Assembly (NCBI GenBank): GCA_020635395.1
Contig: JACJZV010000001.1
Location: 186,001-250,000 of the forward strand
Length of the DNA: 64,000 nucleotides
From: Flavobacteriales bacterium
Lineage (GTDB): Bacteria; Bacteroidota; Bacteroidia; NS11-12g; UBA9320
Reading direction: 5' to 3'
The position numbers and the translations under genes were made by a program. The notes under the pieces were generated by a model. That model had not been told where the DNA came from. It saw nothing but the letters and a program-made list of their open reading frames with translations, and ran no database searches. Below are positions 46,585-53,471 of the stretch, piece by piece. How positions within the stretch are numbered: position 1 is the stretch's first letter; every line of letters starts with the position of its first letter.

Positions 46585-46652
46585 ATTCAGGGGACAGGAA
46601 ATCGAATAGTATGAAAATAATAGTATGGTTTTAATCATTAGATTGCAACAAA

Positions 46653-47420
46653 ATGGAAATAACTAAAAAGCTCGAGGAGATAGAAAATCAACTCGGCATT
46701 AAAATTTTGTGGGCTTGCGAAACGGGCTCAAGAGCATGGGGTTTCCCTTCTCCGGATAGTGATTTTGATATACGATTGATTTACGTTCACCGTCCGGAGT
46801 GGTACTTTACTGTTAAAGAAAAGGAAGACCACCTTTCCTTCATGATGGAGGATGGAATGTTTGATATTACCGGTTGGGAGCTCAGAAAAAGTTTGCGACT
46901 GTTGTTGCGTTCAAATCCGCCTTTGCTCGAAAGACTTCAAAGCCCGATAGTTTATAAAAGTATGGAAGGGTTTCAAGCTGCAATGCTTGATTTAGCCAAA
47001 CAGTTTTATTCTCGTCTTGCCACCATGCATCATTATTTGAGTATGGCAAAAAAGGGAATGGAGCATCTTGAATCGAATCAAACATTCAAACTCAAATCCT
47101 TCTTTTATGTGTTGCGATGCAGCGTGGTGTGCCGGTGGGTGGAGCAAAGAGAAGACATACCGCCAATAGTGTTTCAGCAGGCCTTGAACGGGTTAGATGT
47201 GGATTCTTTAATACATAGTGATATCCATCGGTTGGTAGAGCTAAAAGCAAATCAAAAGGAGGATTACAGACATTGCGGAGAAGAAAGATTGATGCATTTT
47301 GTAAAGGAAAACTTAAAAATGGCCGAGAATGTGGTTGGTTCGTTGAGGGTAGCCAAGTGTGATGTGAAACAGCTTGACAAATTCTTTTTTGAAACTGTAA
47401 ACGGAATAAAATGGACTTAA
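46653..47420 (+). CDS. RlaP-type nucleotidyltransferase 1 (RNA repair, pol-beta fold)
   Basis: A 255-residue member of the YcgL/RlaP family of DNA polymerase beta-like nucleotidyltransferases. The catalytic GS...DxD motif is GSRAWGFPSPDSDFDIRLIYV (near residues 24-45). A further Asp is in MFDITGWELRKSLRLL, and the helical C-terminal half contains HYLSMAKKG. RlaP is named for its presence in RNA-repair operons. The next gene is a paralogue that overlaps this one by 10 nt. Confidence 0.88.
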   Translation: MEITKKLEEIENQLGIKILWACETGSRAWGFPSPDSDFDIRLIYVHRPEWYFTVKEKEDHLSFMMEDGMFDITGWELRKSLRLLLRSNPPLLERLQSPIVYKSMEGFQAAMLDLAKQFYSRLATMHHYLSMAKKGMEHLESNQTFKLKSFFYVLRCSVVCRWVEQREDIPPIVFQQALNGLDVDSLIHSDIHRLVELKANQKEDYRHCGEERLMHFVKENLKMAENVVGSLRVAKCDVKQLDKFFFETVNGIKWT

Positions 47421-48466
47421 ATTCACTTGAACGAAGAAAATTGATTTTGCTTAAATGTGTGAGCGGGAGTAGGGCTTATGGCCTTGACACAGCAACTTCT
47501 GATGAGGATATCAGAGGGGTGTTTTATTTACCCTTCCATGATTTTTTTGGATTGAACTACACTTCGCAGATATCCGACGAACGAAACGATGTTGTGTTTT
47601 TTGAACTAAAACGATATGTAGAATTGCTCTGCCTCAACAACCCGAATATGATGGAATTGCTTGCCACTCCGCCCCAGTGTGTGCTTATAAAAAGTAACCT
47701 TCTCTCTGAGTTAACACCAGAGGTATTTCTTTCGAAGCGATGCAAGCAAACCTTTGGCAATTATGCAATTTCTCAAATTCAAAAGGCTCGAGGATTAAAT
47801 AAAAAAATCATGAATCCGATGGATAAAGAGCGGAAGTCGGTGGAGGATTTTTGCTATGTAAGTTTTGGAGGTGGTTCATTGCCTTTGAAGCTTTATTTGC
47901 AAAATAATCAATGGATAGCAGAAAATTGTGGGTTAGTCAATATACCAAATATGCCCAATGTTTTCGGACTCTATTACCATAAAAATGGAGGTTATAATGG
48001 AGTTTCAAGTGGAGAAAATGCCAATGATGTTTGTCTAACTTCAATACCAAAAGGGGAAAATCAGATAACAATGTTGTATTTCAACAAAGACGCATATTCG
48101 GCATATTGCAAAAACTATAGGGAATATTGGAATTGGGTAGAAGTGAGAAATGAGGAACGCTTTAAAAACACCATGTCGCATGGAAAAAACTATGATGCAA
48201 AAAACATGATGCACACATTTAGATTGCTTGATATGGCCATAGAGATTGGCAAAGAGGGTAAACTAATGGTTCGACGGCCAAACCGCGATTTCTTGTTAAA
48301 GGTTAAAAGAGGGGAGTTTGAGTTCGATTATTTGATGGGATTAATTGAGGAGAAGCAACATGAATTGGAGGAAGTTTACGCACAATCTCAGCTACAAGAA
48401 GAACCGGATTTGATAAAAGCAAATGAAATACTTGTGGAAATAAGGAAGGAATTAATGCTTTTATGA
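47411..48466 (+). CDS. RlaP-type nucleotidyltransferase 2, longer paralogue
   Basis: A 351-residue paralogue with GSRAYGLDTATSDEDIRGVFYL (near 17-38) carrying the two acidic catalytic residues, then FFELKRYVELLCLNNPNMMELLATP. Its middle and end are longer than in the first copy. It overlaps the upstream gene by 10 nt, so the two are co-translated and may form a heterodimer or act on two RNA ends. It ends 14 nt before the rtcB palindrome. Confidence 0.88.
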   Translation: MDLNSLERRKLILLKCVSGSRAYGLDTATSDEDIRGVFYLPFHDFFGLNYTSQISDERNDVVFFELKRYVELLCLNNPNMMELLATPPQCVLIKSNLLSELTPEVFLSKRCKQTFGNYAISQIQKARGLNKKIMNPMDKERKSVEDFCYVSFGGGSLPLKLYLQNNQWIAENCGLVNIPNMPNVFGLYYHKNGGYNGVSSGENANDVCLTSIPKGENQITMLYFNKDAYSAYCKNYREYWNWVEVRNEERFKNTMSHGKNYDAKNMMHTFRLLDMAIEIGKEGKLMVRRPNRDFLLKVKRGEFEFDYLMGLIEEKQHELEEVYAQSQLQEEPDLIKANEILVEIRKELMLL

Positions 48467-48480
48467 AAAAAAATTATTGC

Positions 48481-48499
48481 TACGCAAAAACCTTGCGTA
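48481..48499. promoter_or_regulatory. Palindrome TACGCAA-N5-TTGCGTA, candidate operator before rtcB
   Basis: A perfect 19-bp palindrome, 39 nt upstream of the rtcB start, followed by CATGGC. It matches the element at 36212-36230 in half-sites, spacer length and the CATGG tail. Only the last two or three spacer bases differ. Confidence 0.7.
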
Positions 48500-48538
48500 C
48501 ATGGCTTTTTGTTTTGAACCATAATTAATAAAAAAGAT

Positions 48539-49705
48539 ATGAAAAAGGTAATTTCCACAGAGACAAAACCCATCAAAATGTGGTTGGAAGAATTGGAAGA
48601 CAATGCACTTGCACAAGCAAAAAACTTGGCAAATCTGCCGTTTACGTATAGTCATGTGCCAATAATGCCCGATAGCCACGCAGGTTACGGAATGCCCATT
48701 GGCTCGGTGCTTGCCACCAAAAGTGTGGTGGTGCCAAATGCAGTTGGTGTAGATATAGGTTGTGGAATGTGTGCCATGCCAACCGAATTAAACGCCGATG
48801 ACATTGGGTCGGGAGAGTTAAAAGCTATTCTTTCTGAAGCCAGAAAATTGATTCCGTTAGGATTTAACTGGCACGACGAAATGCAAGATGAAACCTTAAT
48901 GCCTGAGGGCTATGAACAACTTGAAATTGTGAGTCGGGGTTACATAAAGGCTCGAAAACAAATAGGCACACTTGGTGGAGGAAACCACTTTATTGAAATT
49001 CAAAAGGGCGATGATGGCAAAATTTGGGTTATGATTCACTCTGGTAGTCGAAACCTTGGTCACTCGGTTGCCAGCCACTACAACCAAATGGCAAAAGTAC
49101 TCAACGAGCGATATTTTAGTTCGGTGGCTGCCGGATTCGATTTGGCCTTTTTGCCCATAGAAACACCCGAGGCCAAGGCATACCTAAAAGAAATGAACTA
49201 CTGCATAGAGTTTGCTCTTGCCAACCGTAAGCTCATGATGACACGAACATTAGAGGCAATGAAATCCGTTATTGGAGAATTTCCTACCGGAGAGATAATC
49301 AATAAATCGCACAATTTTGCTGCTTGGGAGAACCACTTTGGCAGCAATGTGCTGGTGCACCGCAAAGGAGCCACACAAGCAAGATTGAATGAGTTGGGAA
49401 TGATACCCGGTTCGCAAGGCTCTAATTCATACATTGTTAGAGGTTTGGGAAATGCTGATTCGTTTGAATCATGCTCGCACGGAGCTGGCAGAAAGTTGGG
49501 CAGAAAACAAGCACAACGCGAGTTAAATCTTGAAACCGAACGGAAGGTTCTTGACGAGAAAGGAGTTATTCACTCGGTGCGAAACAACCGTGATCTTGAT
49601 GAAGCTCCCGGAGCATATAAAGACATCGATGAGGTAATGGCCAACCAAACAGATTTGGCCGAAATAGTGGTAAAATTAGAGCCACTTGCCGTATTGAAAG
49701 GCTAA
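48539..49705 (+). CDS. rtcB: RNA-splicing/repair ligase RtcB
   Basis: A 388-residue RtcB. Metal-site and active-site stretches: VPNAVGVDIGCGMCAM (near 65-80), TLGGGNHFIEIQ (about 143-155), IHSGSRNLGHSVASHYN, VHRKGAT and SCSHGAGRKLGR (about 308-320). It joins 2',3'-cyclic phosphate or 3'-phosphate ends to 5'-OH ends using GTP and Mn2+, and so reseals tRNA cut in the anticodon loop. No RtcA or archease is nearby, but two nucleotidyltransferases precede it. The terminator at 49708 ends it. Confidence 0.96.
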   Translation: MKKVISTETKPIKMWLEELEDNALAQAKNLANLPFTYSHVPIMPDSHAGYGMPIGSVLATKSVVVPNAVGVDIGCGMCAMPTELNADDIGSGELKAILSEARKLIPLGFNWHDEMQDETLMPEGYEQLEIVSRGYIKARKQIGTLGGGNHFIEIQKGDDGKIWVMIHSGSRNLGHSVASHYNQMAKVLNERYFSSVAAGFDLAFLPIETPEAKAYLKEMNYCIEFALANRKLMMTRTLEAMKSVIGEFPTGEIINKSHNFAAWENHFGSNVLVHRKGATQARLNELGMIPGSQGSNSYIVRGLGNADSFESCSHGAGRKLGRKQAQRELNLETERKVLDEKGVIHSVRNNRDLDEAPGAYKDIDEVMANQTDLAEIVVKLEPLAVLKG

Positions 49706-49707
49706 TG

Positions 49708-49735
49708 AAACGGCGGGAAAACTCCTGCCGTTTTG
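49708..49735 (+). terminator. Terminator after rtcB
   Basis: AAACGGCGGGA-AAAC-TCCTGCCGTTT with one mismatch, then TTG-rich tail. The T stretch overlaps the -33 of the nrtR promoter. Confidence 0.85.
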
Positions 49736-49763
49736 TTGTTAATGACGCAAAGTGATATTTTTG
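49732..49763 (+). promoter_or_regulatory. Candidate promoter of nrtR
   Basis: TTTG (49732-49735) or TTG (49736-49738), with TATTTTTG (49756-49763) as -7. The -7 overlaps the operator at 49761-49779. Confidence 0.5.
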
Positions 49764-49779
49764 CGTAATAGGTACGCAA
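49761..49779. promoter_or_regulatory. Candidate NrtR operator 1 (TTGCGTA-N5-TACGCAA)
   Basis: Perfect 7-5-7 palindrome whose last A is the first base of the nrtR start codon. An extra half-site ACGCAA lies at 49745-49750. Fits autoregulation by NrtR. Confidence 0.65.
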
Positions 49780-50468
49780 TGAAAGAGCAATCTATTAAAG
49801 TGGCTGTAGATGCCGTGGTTTTGGGCTATAAAGAGGAGCAGTTGTATTTGCTTTTGGTTAAACAACGTTTTGGATCTTTTGCCGGACAATGGGTTATTCC
49901 CGGTGGATTTGTGTTGAATGGTGAAGGCCTGTCGGATGCCGTAAGACGCGAGGTGCGAGAGGAGACAGGTATTGAGGTGGACTATCTCGAACAATTATTT
50001 ACCTTTGGCGATGATGTTGCCCGCGACCCGCGGGGTCAGGTTATAAGCGTTTCGTATTTGGCTTTGGTGAACCCCGAAAAATTTTCGCTAAATCCCGACA
50101 CAGATGCCATTGGGGCAGAATGGTTTCCGCTAAAAGAAATTCCAACACTACCCTTTGATCATACGCTCATAGTGAAGAAAGGATGGGAAAGATTGCAGGC
50201 AAAACTTACCTATAAACCAATCGGATTTGACCTTCTTAAAACAGAATTTCGGTTTTCTGATTTAGAAAAACTGTATCAAACCATTTTAGAACAACCACTT
50301 GACAGGAGAAATTTTAGGAAAAAAATTCTGAGTTTTGGTTTTGTGGAAGAAACAGGCGGCGTGAGTGTTGATGGTAGTGGCCGACCTGGGAAACTGTATC
50401 GGTTCAATACGGCAAAATACAAAATGTTTGAAGACAAAGGATTTCACTTTGAAATTAAATTTGCGTAA
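49779..50468 (+). CDS. nrtR: NrtR-like Nudix transcriptional regulator of NAD salvage
   Basis: About 229 residues from MKEQSIKVAVDAV (the open frame extends 9 codons further back). The N-terminal Nudix domain has a complete Nudix box GFVLNGEGLSDAVRREVREE (Gx5Ex7REVxEE) and FTFGDDVARDPRGQVIS. The C-terminal winged helix (about 155-229, with SDLEKLYQTILEQPLDRRNFRKKIL and GRPGKLYRFN) binds DNA. NrtR represses NAD genes and is released by ADP-ribose in other bacteria. It faces prs, macro and nadV in one direction. Confidence 0.88.
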   Translation: MKEQSIKVAVDAVVLGYKEEQLYLLLVKQRFGSFAGQWVIPGGFVLNGEGLSDAVRREVREETGIEVDYLEQLFTFGDDVARDPRGQVISVSYLALVNPEKFSLNPDTDAIGAEWFPLKEIPTLPFDHTLIVKKGWERLQAKLTYKPIGFDLLKTEFRFSDLEKLYQTILEQPLDRRNFRKKILSFGFVEETGGVSVDGSGRPGKLYRFNTAKYKMFEDKGFHFEIKFA

Positions 50469-50479
50469 AAAAAACGCAA
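50461..50479. promoter_or_regulatory. Candidate NrtR operator 2
   Basis: TTGCGTA-AAAAA-AACGCAA, 7-5-7, one mismatch. It overlaps the nrtR stop codon and lies upstream of the prs -33. Confidence 0.6.
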
Positions 50480-50483
50480 AAAA

Positions 50484-50514
50484 TTTGCGGATTATATTTT
50501 TAGTTTTAATTTTG
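50484..50514 (+). promoter_or_regulatory. Candidate promoter of the prs-macro-nadV operon
   Basis: TTTG (50484-50487), 19-nt spacer, TAATTTTG (50507-50514), a full match to the -7 consensus. It lies between operators 2 and 3, as expected for repression. Confidence 0.6.
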
Positions 50515-50530
50515 TGTACAAATTACGCAA
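50512..50530. promoter_or_regulatory. Candidate NrtR operator 3
   Basis: TTGTGTA-CAAAT-TACGCAA, 7-5-7, one mismatch, at the end of the -7 element and ending one base before the prs start. Occupancy would block the start of transcription. Confidence 0.6.
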
Positions 50531-50531
50531 A

Positions 50532-51368
50532 ATGATACTAAATTTAGATTCCGATTTTAAGCCAATTCGCAATCAAAAGGAAATTCAATACGAAAGATTT
50601 ACCTTTTCAGGTGGCGAGCCACACATACGAATTACCAATGAAATTCCTTTAAACACAGAAGTTACACTTACCCATAGAATTGGCTCATTCAATGATATGG
50701 GATTGCTTTTATTAGCTGTAGATGCTCTTCGTCGGATGGATGTTAAAATAATCAACGCATTCATTCCTTATTTTCCGGCTGCACGACAAGATAGAGTCAT
50801 GACATTTGGTGAGCCACTTTCTGTAAAAGTGTATGCCGACCTAATCAACCACTGTGGTTTTGCAAAAATCACCGTTTTCGATCCTCACTCCGATGTGGCA
50901 CCAGCATTGCTCAACAATTGTCAAATTTTATCCAATCACAACTTCATAAGCAAGGTCATAGAGCGTATAGGTTTGCCCGTTTCATTGGTGTCTCCCGATG
51001 CCGGAGCATTAAAAAAGTCTTACCAATTGGCCGAATTTTTACAAATGGAACATTTGATTGAATGTAGCAAACATAGAGATGTAAAAACAAGAACACTTAC
51101 CGGTTTTAAGGTATTGGAGTCTTATTTAAAAGGCACACCGTGTTTGCTCGTAGATGATATTTGTGATGGAGGAAGAACGTTTATAGGCTTGGCCAAAGAA
51201 TTAAAACAAAAAGGAGCCGGTAAACTTTTTTTAGCCGTGAGTCATGGCATTTTTAGTCAGGGAGTGGAAGAGTTGCAGTTACATTTTGATGGAATTTTTT
51301 CGACCGACAGTGTTGCTAATAATGTTCATGTTCATAAAATCAATTTGCATGAAATACTCAGTTATTAA
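50532..51368 (+). CDS. Phosphoribosylpyrophosphate synthetase-like protein
   Basis: 278 residues from MILNLDSDFKPI (a GTG start 6 codons upstream would lie inside the operator and is unlikely). It has the catalytic-flap-like FIPYFPAARQDRV, the DPHSDVAP ring-site strand, and the PRPP loop LLVDDICDGGRTFIG near residue 215. Shorter than the housekeeping Prs. It makes PRPP for the nicotinamide phosphoribosyltransferase two genes on. The macro gene overlaps it by 20 nt. Confidence 0.85.
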   Translation: MILNLDSDFKPIRNQKEIQYERFTFSGGEPHIRITNEIPLNTEVTLTHRIGSFNDMGLLLLAVDALRRMDVKIINAFIPYFPAARQDRVMTFGEPLSVKVYADLINHCGFAKITVFDPHSDVAPALLNNCQILSNHNFISKVIERIGLPVSLVSPDAGALKKSYQLAEFLQMEHLIECSKHRDVKTRTLTGFKVLESYLKGTPCLLVDDICDGGRTFIGLAKELKQKGAGKLFLAVSHGIFSQGVEELQLHFDGIFSTDSVANNVHVHKINLHEILSY

Positions 51369-51873
51369 GGGTGATATTACCAAAGTACATTGCGGGGCAA
51401 TTGTAAACGCAGCAAACAGTTCGTTACTGGGTGGTGGAGGGGTTGATGGAGCGATTCACCGAGCAGGTGGGAAAAAGATTTTGGAAGAATGCAGAAAGAT
51501 TATTGCTCGGCAAGGGTCGTGCAAAACGGGCGAGGCAGTTTATACTACAGCAGGAAATTTGCCGGCAGAATTTGTAATACATACGGTTGGGCCGGTTTGG
51601 AACGGAGGTAATAAAAGCGAAAAAGAATTACTTAAAAACTGCTACCAAAATAGTTTGCAGCTGGCAGACCAACTCGGTATTGCTAAAATTTGCTTTCCAA
51701 ACATTAGTACAGGAATTTACAAATTTCCGAAAATTGAAGCCGCTCAAATAGCCCTTGAGGTCTGCTTTGGGTATGAGTCTCAATCCATTGAAGAAATCAT
51801 TTTTGTCTGCTTCGATGAGGAAAATTATCGATTATATACCCAAATGGTCCATAAAAAAAAGTTTAATCATTAA
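51349..51873 (+). CDS. Macrodomain (ADP-ribose-binding/deacylating) protein
   Basis: 174 residues from MKYSVIKGDITKVHC; a longer frame back to 51244 only reads through prs. Macrodomain features: GDIT, AIVNAANSSLLGGGGVDGAIH (the loop that holds ADP-ribose), and FPNISTGIYKFP. Such proteins hydrolyse O-acetyl-ADP-ribose or ADP-ribose links. In an NAD module it could remove ADP-ribose products or tune the NrtR ligand. The start overlaps prs by 20 nt, so coupling is likely. Confidence 0.9.
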   Translation: MKYSVIKGDITKVHCGAIVNAANSSLLGGGGVDGAIHRAGGKKILEECRKIIARQGSCKTGEAVYTTAGNLPAEFVIHTVGPVWNGGNKSEKELLKNCYQNSLQLADQLGIAKICFPNISTGIYKFPKIEAAQIALEVCFGYESQSIEEIIFVCFDEENYRLYTQMVHKKKFNH

Positions 51874-51893
51874 GTTAAAAAAACGAAAATAAA

Positions 51894-53354
51894 ATGAATC
51901 CTTTAATTCTTACCGATGGTTACAAAGTGGATCACCGAAGGCAGTATCCACCACAAACTACCTTAGTTTACTCCAACTGGACTCCAAGACGAAGCCGTAT
52001 TGACGGAATCGATGAGGTGGTCTTTTTTGGCTTGCAGTATTTCTTAAAGAAGTACATTCTTGGGCAATTTCAAACCGAGTTTTTTGACAAACCAAAAAGC
52101 GAGGTTCTGTCAAAGTACGCTCGAAGAATTAACAACTATTTGGGGCCAAATCAAGTGGGTGTTAATCACATAGCCGATTTGCATGATCTTGGCTATATTC
52201 CAATGGTTTTTAAGGCAGTTCCCGAGGGTGCAAGTGTGCCAATAAGAATGCCCATGATGACCATGTATAATACCCACCCTGATTTTTTTTGGCTAACAAA
52301 TTATTTTGAAACATTGCTCTCTACCACCATTTGGTTACCATGCAATTCGGCCACAATAGCTCGGCAATATCACATTCTTTTAAACGATTATGCTGCCAAA
52401 ACATCAGATATAGCCGAGTTTGTAAATTGGCAGGCACATGACTTTTCTATGCGTGGTTTAGGCGGGCTGGAAGCGGCATTAATTAGTGGTGCTGGGCATT
52501 TATTGAGTTTTAATGGCACCGACACCATACCGGCTATCGATTTTTTGGAAGACTATTATAACGCAAACTCAGATACCGAACTAATTGGTGGTTCCGTAGC
52601 AGCCACCGAACATTCGGTAATGTGCATGGGCACAAATGTTGGTGAGGAAGAAACCTTCAAACGATTGATTACCGAAATATACCCATCCGGCATTGTATCC
52701 ATCGTTTCTGATACATGGGATTTGTGGAAAGTGCTAACCGTGTTTTTACCAAATCTTAAAGAAAAAATCCTTGCTCGGGACGGGAAAGTAGTGATAAGAC
52801 CCGATAGCGGTAATCCTGCCGATATTTTATGCGGAAACCCCAATGGAAAATCGGAGGCAGAGCAAAAGGGTGTTGTACAATTGCTGTGGGATGTTTTTGG
52901 AGGCCAGATAAATACAAAAGGCTTCAAACAATTAGATACTCATATTGGAGCCATTTACGGCGACAGCATTACGTTAGACAGAGCAAAGGAAATTTGCCAA
53001 AGGCTGATGCAAAATGGCTTTGCTTCTACCAATGTGGTGCTTGGCATTGGCTCGTTTACCTATCAATACAACACACGCGACACTTTTGGTTTTGCCATGA
53101 AAGCTACTTATGGCGAGGTTGATGGTATTGGTCGGGAAATTTACAAAGACCCCATAACCGATGATGGCACAAAAAAATCTGCCAAAGGTTTGATAAAACT
53201 CGAATTGCAGAATGGACGATATAAAATGTTTGACAGAGTTTCTTGGCAAGAAGAACAGAAAGGGGAGTTGAAAGAGGTATTTCGAGATGGTAAATTATTG
53301 GTAGATCAAAAGCTGTCGGATATTAGAAGCAGAGTGCAAAACAGTTTGAAATAA
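51894..53354 (+). CDS. nadV: Nicotinamide phosphoribosyltransferase (NadV/NAMPT)
   Basis: A 486-residue protein, the usual NAMPT length. Family motifs: LTDGYKVDHRRQYPP, TLVYSNWTPRRSR, AHDFSMRGLGGLEAALISGAGHL, SVAATEHSVMCMG, VSDTWDLWKVL, VVIRPDSGNPADI and GIGSFTYQYNTRDTFGFAMKAT. It joins nicotinamide with PRPP to form NMN, the first step of NAD salvage. It is supplied by the prs upstream and is probably in the NrtR regulon. The adenylyltransferase for NMN is not adjacent. Confidence 0.95.
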   Translation: MNPLILTDGYKVDHRRQYPPQTTLVYSNWTPRRSRIDGIDEVVFFGLQYFLKKYILGQFQTEFFDKPKSEVLSKYARRINNYLGPNQVGVNHIADLHDLGYIPMVFKAVPEGASVPIRMPMMTMYNTHPDFFWLTNYFETLLSTTIWLPCNSATIARQYHILLNDYAAKTSDIAEFVNWQAHDFSMRGLGGLEAALISGAGHLLSFNGTDTIPAIDFLEDYYNANSDTELIGGSVAATEHSVMCMGTNVGEEETFKRLITEIYPSGIVSIVSDTWDLWKVLTVFLPNLKEKILARDGKVVIRPDSGNPADILCGNPNGKSEAEQKGVVQLLWDVFGGQINTKGFKQLDTHIGAIYGDSITLDRAKEICQRLMQNGFASTNVVLGIGSFTYQYNTRDTFGFAMKATYGEVDGIGREIYKDPITDDGTKKSAKGLIKLELQNGRYKMFDRVSWQEEQKGELKEVFRDGKLLVDQKLSDIRSRVQNSLK

Positions 53355-53471
53355 AAGATTGGGATTATTTATTGTTGACTTGATAATCTTATAATTACGA
53401 AATCACAAAGACCGCTTCGCTATGTGCTATACTTTTTATAGTTTTGATTTCTCAAAAATAAAAGTGGCTCA

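Noticed and set aside
51244..51348. Longer start for the macrodomain protein
   Set aside because: The extra part is a shadow of the prs reading frame; the domain begins at MKYSVIKGDIT.
49779..53354. NAD module as part of a phage NAD-replenishing pathway
   Set aside because: No phage genes are near, and an NrtR-like regulator with operators indicates a chromosomal salvage regulon.
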